Positions 15,244-23,788 of a stretch of DNA of 39,256 nt are shown in pieces. Origin of the DNA: Roseovarius sp. (GTDB lineage: Bacteria > Pseudomonadota > Alphaproteobacteria > Rhodobacterales > Rhodobacteraceae); NCBI GenBank assembly GCA_023260815.1, contig JALQUE010000425.1, positions 1 to 39,256 on the forward strand, read 5' to 3'. The translations under genes and the position numbers were made by a program. The notes below the pieces were generated by a model, which saw only the letters and a program-made list of their open reading frames with translations, was not told the origin of the DNA and did no database searches. How positions within the stretch are numbered: position 1 is the first letter of the stretch; every line of letters begins with the position of its first letter.

Positions 15244-17327
15244 CACTTCCTGATGTGGGTAAGTTGTTTCAGCCGACGGTTCTGCTGGCACTGGCTTTGA
15301 TGGCGATCATCGTCATGATGATCTTGCCGATGCCTGCTTGGGTACTGGACGTGGGGCTTGCCGCCTCTTTTGCACTGGCAATCCTGATATTCACCATCAC
15401 GCTTTTCATTGAGCGGCCTTTGGATTTCTCGGCGTTTCCGACGATCCTGCTTGCCTCGCTCATGTTGCGTCTATCGCTCAATGTGTCATCGACCAAGCTT
15501 ATCATCGGGCAGGGGCATACGGGCACCGATGCTGCGGGCGAGGTGATCGAAGGATTTGCAAACTTCATCATGGGGGGCAGTGTGTTCCTCGGCCTTGTGG
15601 TTTTTGGCGTGCTGTTGATCGTGAACTTCATGGTCATAACCAAAGGCGCTGCCCGCATGGCCGAAGTCGGCGCGCGTTTCGCGTTGGACGGAATGCCCGG
15701 CAAGCAGCTTGCCATTGACAGCGACATGTCTGCAGGCGCCATCGATCACGAGGAAGCCAAGCAAAGACGCGAGCGAGAGCAACAGGAAACCACTTTTTTC
15801 GGATCGCTTGATGGGGCGTCGAAATTCGTCAAGGGTGATGCGGTCGCCGGCTTGTTGATAACACTGCTGAATTTGGTGGTTGGCCTGATCATGGGGGCTG
15901 TTGTCCATGACATGCCGTTGGCCACAGCCTTTGAGACATATGCGATCCTGACAGTGGGTGATGGCCTTGTCACGCAGATACCCGCCGTTGTGATTTCGAT
16001 CGCTTCGGCCCTTTTGCTGGCGCGGGGCGGCACGCAAGGCTCGACTGATCGGGCCATCGGCGATCAGATTGGCCGCTATCCCGCGGCCGTCGCAACAGTT
16101 GCGGTGCTTATGGCAATGTTCGCGCTTGTGCCGGGCCTGCCGTTTCTACCCTTCATCCTCGGTGGCCTGGGTCTTGGCGCGACAGCTGCCTGGCTTTACG
16201 CGCGCCAATCGGAAGGTGCGGAGATGCCTGATATTCATTCTAGTATCGGTGCTATCCCGTCCGAACCGTCGATTGGCGATGTTCTGGATCTTGATGACAT
16301 CCACGTGGAATTTGCAGCAGACCTTGTGAACATGGTGTTGGACCCCGGCACTGGCCTTGATGTGCGGATTGGCAACATGCGTCGGCATGTTGCGCAGGTT
16401 TATGGGCTCATCCTGCCCGAAATTCGCCTGACCGACGATCCGTCTTTGCCGTCGGGCATGTATGTGATCCGTATTCAGGGGGTCGAGCAGGCCCGCGCCG
16501 TGCTTCGACCAGACCGCATATTGGCACTCGACCCAAAGTCCACGGCCGAATTGCCCTCCGGAGAGCAGGTGAAAGAGCCGGTTTATGGCGCGCCTGCACG
16601 CTGGATCGATCCTGCCGCCCGCAATGACAGCGCTTTGGCAGGCACCACATTGGTCGCACCCGCCGAAGTTCTGGCGACCCACCTTCTGGAAACCATACGC
16701 CAGAACCTCAGCCGCTTGTTGACGATGAAGACCATGCGCCGCCTGCTGGATGAGATGACGCGTTTGTCCGACGCCACAAGATCCGAGGCCAACCGGCGCT
16801 TGCTGGACGAGATGATTCCTGACCGTGTGGCGCCGGACCTGCTGCATTCGGTGTTACGCCTGCTTTTGTCGGAACAGGTATCCATTCGGAACATTCCGCT
16901 AATCCTCGAGGCGATTTCCGAGGCCCGACAGAAAAATGCCACGCCCGAGTCGATCTGCGAACATGTCCGGCAGCGTCTTGGATTTCAACTGGTGTCAGCC
17001 CTTCAGCGTCAGGATGGCACTCTGCCGGTGATTCAGCTTGCATCGGAATGGGAGGATACCTTCGCCACATATCAGATCGAAGGTGATCGCGGCCAGATCG
17101 ACATCGCTCTGCCGCCGGAAATGTTCAATGCGCTGACCAATTCGATATCGGCTGAATTGTCCAAGGCCGGTGACCGTGGGCTTTATCCGGCTGTCGTGAC
17201 ATCAACCGCGCGGCGCCGTTTCGTTCGAACGGTGATGGCGGCGCGCAAGATTTCCAACCCGGTTTTGTCCTTCGAAGAAGTCGGGCTTGAGGCCAATCCA
17301 TCGCTCGTAGGGGTGGCGGCCGCGTGA
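15240..17327 (+). CDS. flhA: Flagellar type III export protein FlhA
   Basis: FlhA is the large export-gate component whose cytoplasmic nonamer binds substrates and chaperones. The N-terminal half holds about eight membrane helices with FHIPEP-family sequences such as DFSAFPTILLASLMLRLSLNVSSTKLIIGQGHTGTDAAGEVI and MAEVGARFALDGMPGKQLAIDSDMSAGAIDHEEAKQRRE. The C-terminal half from about residue 330 is the cytoplasmic domain. Length 695 aa is standard. It is followed by fliR and flhB with four-base and one-base overlaps, a tight export-gate block. Confidence 0.97.
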   Translation: MTLPDVGKLFQPTVLLALALMAIIVMMILPMPAWVLDVGLAASFALAILIFTITLFIERPLDFSAFPTILLASLMLRLSLNVSSTKLIIGQGHTGTDAAGEVIEGFANFIMGGSVFLGLVVFGVLLIVNFMVITKGAARMAEVGARFALDGMPGKQLAIDSDMSAGAIDHEEAKQRREREQQETTFFGSLDGASKFVKGDAVAGLLITLLNLVVGLIMGAVVHDMPLATAFETYAILTVGDGLVTQIPAVVISIASALLLARGGTQGSTDRAIGDQIGRYPAAVATVAVLMAMFALVPGLPFLPFILGGLGLGATAAWLYARQSEGAEMPDIHSSIGAIPSEPSIGDVLDLDDIHVEFAADLVNMVLDPGTGLDVRIGNMRRHVAQVYGLILPEIRLTDDPSLPSGMYVIRIQGVEQARAVLRPDRILALDPKSTAELPSGEQVKEPVYGAPARWIDPAARNDSALAGTTLVAPAEVLATHLLETIRQNLSRLLTMKTMRRLLDEMTRLSDATRSEANRRLLDEMIPDRVAPDLLHSVLRLLLSEQVSIRNIPLILEAISEARQKNATPESICEHVRQRLGFQLVSALQRQDGTLPVIQLASEWEDTFATYQIEGDRGQIDIALPPEMFNALTNSISAELSKAGDRGLYPAVVTSTARRRFVRTVMAARKISNPVLSFEEVGLEANPSLVGVAAA

Positions 17328-18094
17328 ATGATGCGGATCACATCCTGTCCTTTGCCAGAGAAATCCTCTGGTCACATGTCCTTGTTTTCCTGCGTGTGGG
17401 GCCGGTGATATCGCTGTTTCCCGGATTTGGTGAAAGCACGGTGCCTGTGCGCATCAAACTGGCGCTGGCGCTGGCCTTTACGGTCATTATCACACCCGTG
17501 ATCGTGCCATTTCTGTCTACGTCAGGGGCCACCGCACCGCCGTTTCCGCTTATCATGAGCGAAACCGCGATCGGGCTTGTGATGGGCATAGGGATCCGCT
17601 TGTTTGTGCTGGCCCTGCAGACTGCCGGAACGATTGCTGGTCAAGCAACCTCGCTTACACAGATCCTTGGCTCTGCGGGTGTCACGCCGCTGCCTGCGAT
17701 TGGGCATATTCTGGTGCTTGGGGGGCTTGCCCTGGCCATGATGACCGGGCTGCATGTGCAGGCGGCCCGCATGATCGTGCTCAGCTATGGTTTGTTTCCG
17801 GCGGGTGATCTGCCTCGGACAGGTGCTCTTGCGGATTGGGGGGTGCGCCAGGTCGCGGGCGCCTTTGCCCTTGCGTTCACGTTGGCGGCACCGTTTCTGA
17901 TCGTGTCGGTGCTCTATAATCTGACGCTTGGCATCATCAACAGGGCGATGCCGCAGATGATGGTCGTCTTTGTCGGTGCGCCAGTGATCACGGCGGTGGG
18001 TATTGTCCTGTTGCTTATGCTGGCGCCGACGATCCTGACGATTTGGATCACTGCGCTGCAGGGCTTTTTGATCAACCCGTTTGGCGGCCCGTGA
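17324..18094 (+). CDS. fliR: Flagellar export gate protein FliR
   Basis: FliR is the single-copy gate subunit that joins FliP and FliQ. The protein is almost entirely hydrophobic helices with FliR-type sequences: FLRVGPVISLFPGFGESTVPVRIKLALALAFTVIITPVI, ALQTAGTIAGQATSLTQILG, and FLIVSVLYNLTLGIINRAMPQMMVVFVGAPV. Length 256 aa is normal. Translation starts at GTG 17324, inside the flhA stop region (GTGA overlap), and the stop overlaps the flhB start by one base. Confidence 0.95.
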   Translation: MNDADHILSFAREILWSHVLVFLRVGPVISLFPGFGESTVPVRIKLALALAFTVIITPVIVPFLSTSGATAPPFPLIMSETAIGLVMGIGIRLFVLALQTAGTIAGQATSLTQILGSAGVTPLPAIGHILVLGGLALAMMTGLHVQAARMIVLSYGLFPAGDLPRTGALADWGVRQVAGAFALAFTLAAPFLIVSVLYNLTLGIINRAMPQMMVVFVGAPVITAVGIVLLLMLAPTILTIWITALQGFLINPFGGP

Positions 18095-19179
18095 TGTCTC
18101 CGCAGGATGACGACACCGAAAAGTCGCTCGAGCCGACGCAGCACAAATTGGAAGAGGCTCGTAAAAAGGGTGAACTGGTCCGGTCAGCGGATCTTGCAAC
18201 GGCTGCCGCCTATGGCGGCATTCTTCTGGCAGCTCTGACAGCGGGTCAGTCATCGATTCAACAGGTCAGTACCGCGATGATGGTCCTGCTAGATCAACCT
18301 GATAGGCTGATCGCGGATTTTTTTGGAACCCGCGCCTCGGCCCCGGTCGGGGGCCTTTTGGTGGCAGTTGGGCTGGGTACCATGGCCTGGTTTTTGATCC
18401 CTGCGGTTGCAGCACTTACGGCGGTAATCGCGCAGCGTGCGTTTGTTGTCGCTCCCTCGAAAGTGTCGCCTCGGCTATCGCGCATCGATCCGATGCAGAA
18501 CTTGAAAAACAAGTATGGCCCTTCGGGTCTTTTTGAATTTGCCAAGAGCTTTGCCAAATTGGTTCTCTATTCAGTTGTGCTTGGTATCTATCTGTCGGGC
18601 AGAGTGTCGGACATGGCTGGTGCCCTGCATGGAGATCCCGGGAACGTCGGCCTGTTACTGAGCCGTATGATGATCGAGTTCATGGCGGTTGTGCTATGTG
18701 TGGCGCTTGCGATTGGGGGGGTCGACTATCTTTGGCAGCGGTACGATCACCTGCGTCGCCACAGGATGTCACATCGTGATCTGCAGGACGAACACAAGCA
18801 GCACGAAGGCGATCCGCATATGAAAAACGAACGCCGTCAGCGAGCCAACCGGATTGCCGGCGATCAGATGATGGCTGATGTGCCCGGTGCTGATGTCGTG
18901 ATCGTCAACCCGACGCATTACGCCGTTGCACTGAAATGGAGCCGGGCGCCCAATTCTGCGCCGATCTGCGTCGCCAAGGGTGTCGATCATGTGGCTCTGG
19001 CGATTCGTGCTGTGGCGAAAGATCACGGCGTCCCCGTGCGCAGCGATCCTCCCACGGCGCGGGCCATCCATGCCACGACAGACATCGGAATGGAAATCGA
19101 CCCCGAGCAGTATCAGACTGTCGCAGCCGCAATCCGCTTCTCGGAGGCGATGCGCCATAAGGCAAGGGCGCGCGGATGA
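18094..19179 (+). CDS. flhB: Flagellar export switch protein FlhB
   Basis: FlhB controls the switch from hook to filament substrates. The N-terminus (DDTEKSLEPTQHKLEEARKKGELVRSADL) and four membrane helices are typical. The self-cleavage motif NPTH is at about residues 272-275 (VIVNPTHYAVALKW), so autocleavage should be intact. The start at 18094 is chosen because the N-terminal motif begins there; the track ORF extends upstream into fliR. Length 361 aa is normal. It works with FliK, encoded near 30 kb, in hook-length control. It overlaps the next gene by four bases. Confidence 0.96.
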   Translation: MSPQDDDTEKSLEPTQHKLEEARKKGELVRSADLATAAAYGGILLAALTAGQSSIQQVSTAMMVLLDQPDRLIADFFGTRASAPVGGLLVAVGLGTMAWFLIPAVAALTAVIAQRAFVVAPSKVSPRLSRIDPMQNLKNKYGPSGLFEFAKSFAKLVLYSVVLGIYLSGRVSDMAGALHGDPGNVGLLLSRMMIEFMAVVLCVALAIGGVDYLWQRYDHLRRHRMSHRDLQDEHKQHEGDPHMKNERRQRANRIAGDQMMADVPGADVVIVNPTHYAVALKWSRAPNSAPICVAKGVDHVALAIRAVAKDHGVPVRSDPPTARAIHATTDIGMEIDPEQYQTVAAAIRFSEAMRHKARARG

Positions 19180-19619
19180 CGGACCGCTCCCTGTATGATC
19201 TGGCCGCCTTGACCGATGCCGTCTTCCGCAACGAGCAGGCCCGATTGCAGCAAATTCTTGCCCAAGAGGCGCAATTGCGCAGCGCGCTTGCCGACCTGAA
19301 CGCGCAGGCCCGCACCAATGCCAGCCTGTCTTCGCAAGGCGTGCGAGAGATCGGTGCCGATATGCTCTGGGACGGTTGGGTCCGGCGGATGCGCGCCGAC
19401 CTTCAGGGGCGCCTGGCCATGGTTCTCGTGCGAAAAAGCGCGATGATCGCTGCGATGCGCAATGCGCATGGACGCAAGATCGCGGCTGAAAGCCTTCTTG
19501 AGCAGTGGACGAAAACAACCGCCAGCGCGCATCGAAAAACCCTGAATGAGCAAGAACAGAGCCTGATATTATGCCAGCAGACCTTGCTGCGACAGGGGCG
19601 ACCGGATCAGATGTCCTGA
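19176..19619 (+). CDS. Coiled-coil protein after flhB, possible FliJ analogue
   Basis: I cannot assign this 147-aa protein by motif. It is predicted helical throughout, rich in Q, A, R and L, with no signal peptide or membrane segment: ALTDAVFRNEQARLQQILAQEAQLRSALADLNAQ and a C-terminal TLNEQEQSLILCQQTLLRQ. Size and composition match FliJ-type export chaperones that bind FliI and FlhA, and no other fliJ candidate is seen. It overlaps flhB by four bases, so it is the last gene of the export-gate block. Its 3' end overlaps the convergent fliL-like gene by 13 bases. Confidence 0.6.
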   Translation: MTDRSLYDLAALTDAVFRNEQARLQQILAQEAQLRSALADLNAQARTNASLSSQGVREIGADMLWDGWVRRMRADLQGRLAMVLVRKSAMIAAMRNAHGRKIAAESLLEQWTKTTASAHRKTLNEQEQSLILCQQTLLRQGRPDQMS

Positions 19620-20113
19620 CGGCCGATATCGGTGATGAGTATGCCTTTGGCCGCCATCCCGATAATGGATTGTGCGACTTCGGTCAGCGACATGCGCAGA
19701 ACATCCATGTTGTTGGCGCTGGTGAACTCACCGGCAAAGCCGCCCATATTCGCATGATCGAACAAGACCTGTAGAAACGCGTCCCGCAGTTTCGGCTCGG
19801 TTTCATAGACAAGAGAGGACTGGCCCACCGCGACTTCGACGCTCAACGCCAGAACGACCAGCGCGTCGATTCTTTCAGCGCTGACCACCGGCACCACGAA
19901 CTGATTGTTCAACTTCACATATTCCGCAGCTGCCGGATCGGGCTCGACCGGCTCATTTTGGGCGGTCGCGACGGTTTCTGTTTCCGACCCTGTGTCACCA
20001 CAAGGATTGATCTCGACAGTTTCCAGGGGATCGGGCCGCATGATGTATCCGGCCCCCACACCGCCGGAAATGCCGATCGCCGCAAGAACGACAGGAAGCA
20101 ACACTTTCATCAT
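19607..20113 (-). CDS. Second FliL-like flagellar basal body-associated protein
   Basis: The 168-aa product has an N-terminal hydrophobic segment (VLLPVVLAAIGISGGVGAGYI), a polar acidic linker, and a C-terminal domain with the FliL pattern. That domain contains YVKLNNQFVVPVVSAERIDALVVLALSVEV and ends SIIGMAAKGILITDIGRQDI. It is the last gene of the flgB-to-flgH unit, nine bases after flgH. The first FliL (9663) is more canonical. The two differ in length, linker and C-terminus, so this is an old paralogue and not a recent duplicate. Function is inferred from family; a role near the rod or stator is likely. Confidence 0.75.
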   Translation of the reverse strand: MMKVLLPVVLAAIGISGGVGAGYIMRPDPLETVEINPCGDTGSETETVATAQNEPVEPDPAAAEYVKLNNQFVVPVVSAERIDALVVLALSVEVAVGQSSLVYETEPKLRDAFLQVLFDHANMGGFAGEFTSANNMDVLRMSLTEVAQSIIGMAAKGILITDIGRQDI

Positions 20114-20122
20114 CGGACTCTC

Positions 20123-20848
20123 CTAGAAGGGCAAAAACATGTCCAGCACCTGTTGCCCGTAGCGGGGCTGCTGCATGTCGCTGATCTGTCCGCGTCCGCC
20201 ATAAGAAATGCGGGCCGCTGCGATCTTGTCATATGTGATTTCATTCTGCCGCGAGATGTCTTCGGGTCGGACATATCCGGTCACCAGCAACTCCCGCAGC
20301 TCGAAGTTCACGCGCACTTCCTGTGATCCTTGGATCGCCAACACACCGTTTGGCAGAACCTCCATCACGGTGGCGGCAAGCCGCAACGTCAGTTCCTCGC
20401 GGCGGCTGACCGAACCGTCCCCATCCGATTGGCTGTTGGAATTTAGCGACACCGCATCCGCCATGCTGGCGCCCTCGGGAAGTCTTTCGTTCAGCCGTTG
20501 CGGCAGCCCCAAAAGCTGCGGAATCCCCAGGCTTTCCGATCCGCTGCGCGACCGTGAGGTCGAATTTGAGATTTGCGCCTCCTCGTCGATCTCGATCCGC
20601 ACGGTCAGGATATCGCCTTTTTGCAAGGCGCGCCTGTCCCCAAGCAGCGATGTCCGGCCCGCGCGCCACAAAGACGCCTGATCGACCAGCCGCTGAGGCT
20701 CGTGGGTCATGGGCAAACCGGGGACCAGCATCGCACTATGCTCAACCGCGTTCTTGGTTGGCGTAAAGGTGGGTGCCCGGCCAAGGTGATCTGATCGCGC
20801 GCAGGCGCCAAGCATAAGGATCAAGCTGAAACAGAGACTGTTTTTCAT
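20123..20848 (-). CDS. flgH: Flagellar L-ring protein FlgH
   Basis: FlgH is the outer-membrane lipoprotein that forms the L ring around the rod. A lipobox LGAC places the lipidated Cys at about residue 16. Family sequences include SLWRAGRTSLLGDRRALQKGDILTVRIEIDEEAQISNSTSRSR and the C-terminal LVTGYVRPEDISRQNEITYDKIAAARISYGGRG. Length 241 aa is usual. It follows flgA by 18 bp in the minus-strand rod operon. Confidence 0.96.
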   Translation of the reverse strand: MKNSLCFSLILMLGACARSDHLGRAPTFTPTKNAVEHSAMLVPGLPMTHEPQRLVDQASLWRAGRTSLLGDRRALQKGDILTVRIEIDEEAQISNSTSRSRSGSESLGIPQLLGLPQRLNERLPEGASMADAVSLNSNSQSDGDGSVSRREELTLRLAATVMEVLPNGVLAIQGSQEVRVNFELRELLVTGYVRPEDISRQNEITYDKIAAARISYGGRGQISDMQQPRYGQQVLDMFLPF

Positions 20849-20866
20849 GATGTGAAACCATTTTCT

Positions 20867-21286
20867 TTAGTGCATGACGCGGATGCGGCCATCTGCCAAA
20901 ACCTCGCCCGAAACGGTGGTGCGTGACGACATGTTCATGACCCGAACCACCTCGCCCACGCCGGCACGATCCAACGCGCGTCCATCGGTGGCGATCTGAA
21001 GGCCGCTGCGCTCGAAGATCAGGGAAACGATCTGGTTGCGCTCGACCACGGCGGGTTCTCCGATATCGGCAAGGCGGATTGGCCGGCCCACATAAAGTGC
21101 GACGCGGGCTTCCTGCCCGACAACTTGATCCGGGTGGCTGGCCACGCCTGCAATTTCGCCTGCCTGCACCCCTATATCTCGGGGTGTAATGATCTCCTGC
21201 GGTCGGATGGTGCGCGCCGCAACAAGGATTTCGGCGGCCGCAGGCCCGGCAGCCAGAAGCAGAAGTAGGCTCAGCCGGATCATCAT
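20867..21286 (-). CDS. flgA: Flagellar P-ring assembly chaperone FlgA
   Basis: FlgA is a periplasmic chaperone for FlgI polymerisation. It has a signal peptide (LSLLLLLAAGPAAA) and a SAF-type domain (ILVAARTIRPQEIITPRDIGVQ), and it ends with VNMSSRTTVSGEVLADGRIRV-like sequence common in FlgA. At 139 aa it is shorter than the enterobacterial protein (about 220 aa), as is common in Rhodobacterales. The start overlaps the flgG stop by four bases. Its client flgI is encoded 15 kb away. Confidence 0.9.
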   Translation of the reverse strand: MMIRLSLLLLLAAGPAAAEILVAARTIRPQEIITPRDIGVQAGEIAGVASHPDQVVGQEARVALYVGRPIRLADIGEPAVVERNQIVSLIFERSGLQIATDGRALDRAGVGEVVRVMNMSSRTTVSGEVLADGRIRVMH

Positions 21287-22068
21287 CTGACCTGCGCCGT
21301 AGCGCCAAGCATCTGATCTGCAGCGGAAATTACCTTGGCGTTCAACTCATAACCGCGCTGCGCCTCGATCAATTCCGTCACCTCGCGCACCGGATCGACG
21401 GAACTGTCCTCCAGATACCCCTGCCGTAGCGTGCCAAGCCCGTCCTGTCCGGGTGTTGCCACAAGGGATGGTCCCGACGCCTCGGTTTCCAGAAACAGAT
21501 TGTTACCCGCCGCCTCAAGTCCCTTCGGATTGGTAAAGCCCGCCAGGGTAATGTCCCCGATTTGCTGTGCTTCGGCGGTTTCCGCGAAGTAGGCGAATAC
21601 CTCGCCGGCCGCGTTGATGGAAATGCTGCGGGCGTCGGTGGGTATGGTGATCTCGGGGACGACCGGGAAGCCATCCGATGTTACGATCAGCCCGTCTGCC
21701 GAGCGTTTCAGCGCCCCGTCGCGCGTATAGGCCGATTGGCCCGATGGCAGCCTGACTTCCAGATACCCATTGCCGTCGATCGCCAGGTCCAGATCGCCAT
21801 TGGTCGCGGATAGCGAGCCTTGGGCCAGATGAATCGACACCGCAGCCGGGCGCACCCCCAGACCCAGTTGCACACCGGTCGGCAGGACGGATCCATCCGA
21901 GGCGTTCACGGTGCCGGGCCTGGCCATCTGCTGGTAATGCAGGTCTGAAAATTCGGCCCGACGTGTGTTGTAGCCGGTGGTCGACATGTTCGCGAGGTTG
22001 TTCGAGATGGTTTCCACCCGCAGTTGTTGGGCTGCCATACCCGTGGCGGCGATCTTCAAGGCGCGCAT
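21283..22068 (-). CDS. flgG: Flagellar distal rod protein FlgG
   Basis: FlgG forms the distal rod. MRALKIAATGMAAQQLRVETISNNLANMSTTGYNTRRAEF is the classic FlgG N-terminus, and ELIEAQRGYELNAKVISAADQMLGATAQVR the C-terminus. Length 261 aa is exactly typical. It lies 16 bp after flgF and overlaps flgA. It assembles through the peptidoglycan, the P ring (FlgI) and the L ring (FlgH). Confidence 0.97.
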   Translation of the reverse strand: MRALKIAATGMAAQQLRVETISNNLANMSTTGYNTRRAEFSDLHYQQMARPGTVNASDGSVLPTGVQLGLGVRPAAVSIHLAQGSLSATNGDLDLAIDGNGYLEVRLPSGQSAYTRDGALKRSADGLIVTSDGFPVVPEITIPTDARSISINAAGEVFAYFAETAEAQQIGDITLAGFTNPKGLEAAGNNLFLETEASGPSLVATPGQDGLGTLRQGYLEDSSVDPVREVTELIEAQRGYELNAKVISAADQMLGATAQVR

Positions 22069-22084
22069 GGTGTTCTCCTCATGC

Positions 22085-22798
22085 TCAACGGATCATTGTC
22101 TTCAGGGTTTCGCGTATTCGGTTGTTTTCGTTTTCCAGAAAGTTCTGCCCAAACTCATAGGCGCGCTGCACCTCGACCATGCGGGCGACTTGCGAAATCG
22201 GATCGACATTCGCCCCCTCCAGAAACCCTTGCAGGATGCGCCCGTCTTGGACCGGTTCGGTCCCGCTATCGGTGCGGAACAGGGTTCCCCCTTCGCGGAT
22301 CAGATCATTGGGATCCAGCGGCCTGACAAGCCCGATCTGGCCAATCAACCGGCCTTCGGCGCTTATGGTTCCATCGGCTGCAATCCGCATATCGGTTGCA
22401 TTCGGCGGCACGAAAACCGGCGCCCCACCGGCATCCAAAACCCGATGCCCGTCATGCGTGACCATTTCTCCGGCGGCCGAAAGCGAGAAACTGCCCGCGC
22501 GGGTCAGCCTGTTTCCTTCGGCGGCTTCGATCAGGAAGAACCCGGCGCCTTCTATGGCGAAATCCAAGGTGCCACCTGTCGGTTGCAGGCTCCCCTGCAG
22601 GCTCGAAATGCTGCGTGCCGACGGGGTCGCCATCGAAATCGACGGACCATTTTCGATCCTCTGCACATATTCGGCAAAGATCAGCCCTTCTGCCCGGTAC
22701 CCGGTGGTCCCTGCATTCGCGATATTGTTGGCGATCACCTGCATTTCGCGCAGCAGGCCGGATTGCCGGGTCAGGGTCGTATATCCGGTATTTTCCAA
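22085..22798 (-). CDS. flgF: Flagellar proximal rod protein FlgF
   Basis: FlgF is a proximal rod subunit. The N-terminus (YTTLTRQSGLLREMQVIANNIANAGTTGYRAEG) and C-terminus (VARMVEVQRAYEFGQNFLENENNRIRETLKTMI) carry the rod-family motifs, with DFAIEGAGFFLIE between them. Length 237 aa is normal. It starts one base after the fliQ stop, indicating one transcript with coupled translation. Confidence 0.95.
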   Translation of the reverse strand: MENTGYTTLTRQSGLLREMQVIANNIANAGTTGYRAEGLIFAEYVQRIENGPSISMATPSARSISSLQGSLQPTGGTLDFAIEGAGFFLIEAAEGNRLTRAGSFSLSAAGEMVTHDGHRVLDAGGAPVFVPPNATDMRIAADGTISAEGRLIGQIGLVRPLDPNDLIREGGTLFRTDSGTEPVQDGRILQGFLEGANVDPISQVARMVEVQRAYEFGQNFLENENNRIRETLKTMIR

Positions 22799-22799
22799 T

Positions 22800-23069
22800 C
22801 TACCCTCCTGTAATCATTGGGATGATCCTGTCCTGAAAGAACGAGACCAGCGTTTGCGTCATGAAACCCATGGACAGCCAGAACACGAGAACGATCGCGC
22901 CCAGCTTGGGCACGAAAGTCAGGGTCAGCTCCTGGATCGAGGTGAGCGCCTGAAACAGTCCGACAAACAACCCGGCAAGAAGTGCCACGGTCAGGATCGG
23001 AACCGAGATGATGAGCGAGACCCAAAGCCCTTCCCGCATCGTGTCGAAAAAGACGACCTCGTCCAGCAT
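22800..23069 (-). CDS. fliQ: Flagellar export gate protein FliQ
   Basis: FliQ is a small gate subunit with two transmembrane helices. The protein shows VSLIISVPILTVALLAGLFVGLFQALTSIQELTLTFVPKLGAIVLVFWLSMGFM, the family pattern, in 89 aa. It is embedded among rod genes (fliE upstream by 3 bp, flgF downstream by 1 bp) rather than with fliP or fliR. Confidence 0.95.
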   Translation of the reverse strand: MLDEVVFFDTMREGLWVSLIISVPILTVALLAGLFVGLFQALTSIQELTLTFVPKLGAIVLVFWLSMGFMTQTLVSFFQDRIIPMITGG

Positions 23070-23072
23070 CGC

Positions 23073-23363
23073 TCAGACCGGCATGCGCAGGATTTCCTGA
23101 TAGGCTTCGACGACCCTGTTTCTCACGGTGACTGCGGTTTCCACAGCCAGCTCCGTTTGAGCCAGCGCCTGCACCAGAGCATGCGGATCGGCGCCGCCGG
23201 TCATCGCAGCCTTGGCTGTGGTTTCTCCATCATGCAGGGTTGCGGCGAAATCCCGTGCAAGCCCCATAAAGGTCTCACCCGGCCCGCCCGCGCCGGCCTT
23301 TGGCTCAGTCGCGGGGCGGGAAGCTGCATATTTCTGAACAGCGGTAAGGGAATTCACATCCAT
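23073..23363 (-). CDS. fliE: Flagellar hook-basal body protein FliE
   Basis: FliE connects the MS ring and export gate to the proximal rod. The 96-aa product has the FliE C-terminal pattern (ALAQTELAVETAVTVRNRVVEAYQEILRMPV), while the N-terminal half is low in conservation as usual. Position between flgC and fliQ is the canonical flgB-flgC-fliE order. Confidence 0.92.
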   Translation of the reverse strand: MDVNSLTAVQKYAASRPATEPKAGAGGPGETFMGLARDFAATLHDGETTAKAAMTGGADPHALVQALAQTELAVETAVTVRNRVVEAYQEILRMPV

Positions 23364-23384
23364 TCTGGATCTCCTTCTTTGGTG

Positions 23385-23777
23385 TTAGCGGCGCAACAGT
23401 TCCATCAGGCTGGACGACATCTGCCGCGCCTGATCGAACATCTTCAGGTTCGCCTCGTAACTGCGCTGCGCTTCGCGCGCGTCAGCTATCTCGATCACAA
23501 GCTGAACGTTCGAGCCTTCGAAATGCCCGGTCTCGTCGGCCATCGGATGGCCCGGCTCGTAAATTCTTGAAAGGTCGCTGCGGTCCAGTCGCACCCGCCC
23601 GGTTTCAACGTGGCGCGCGGCGTCCAGCGCACCGAATTGGGCCTCGAACGATACCACTTTGCGCCGATAGCCAGGCGTGTCGGCATTGGCGATATTTTCT
23701 GACACATGCCGCAGGCGCTGCGCCTGTGCCTTAAGCCCGCTGGCCGAAACGGAAAGAGACTCGGAAAAACCGGTCAT
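23385..23777 (-). CDS. flgC: Flagellar proximal rod protein FlgC
   Basis: FlgC is a proximal rod subunit. LSVSASGLKAQAQRLRHVSENIANADTPGYRRKVVSFE at the N-terminus and IADAREAQRSYEANLKMFDQARQMSSSLMELLRR at the C-terminus are diagnostic. Length 130 aa is typical. It lies between flgB (11 bp) and fliE (21 bp). Confidence 0.96.
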   Translation of the reverse strand: MTGFSESLSVSASGLKAQAQRLRHVSENIANADTPGYRRKVVSFEAQFGALDAARHVETGRVRLDRSDLSRIYEPGHPMADETGHFEGSNVQLVIEIADAREAQRSYEANLKMFDQARQMSSSLMELLRR

Positions 23778-23788
23778 TGATGTGCTCC

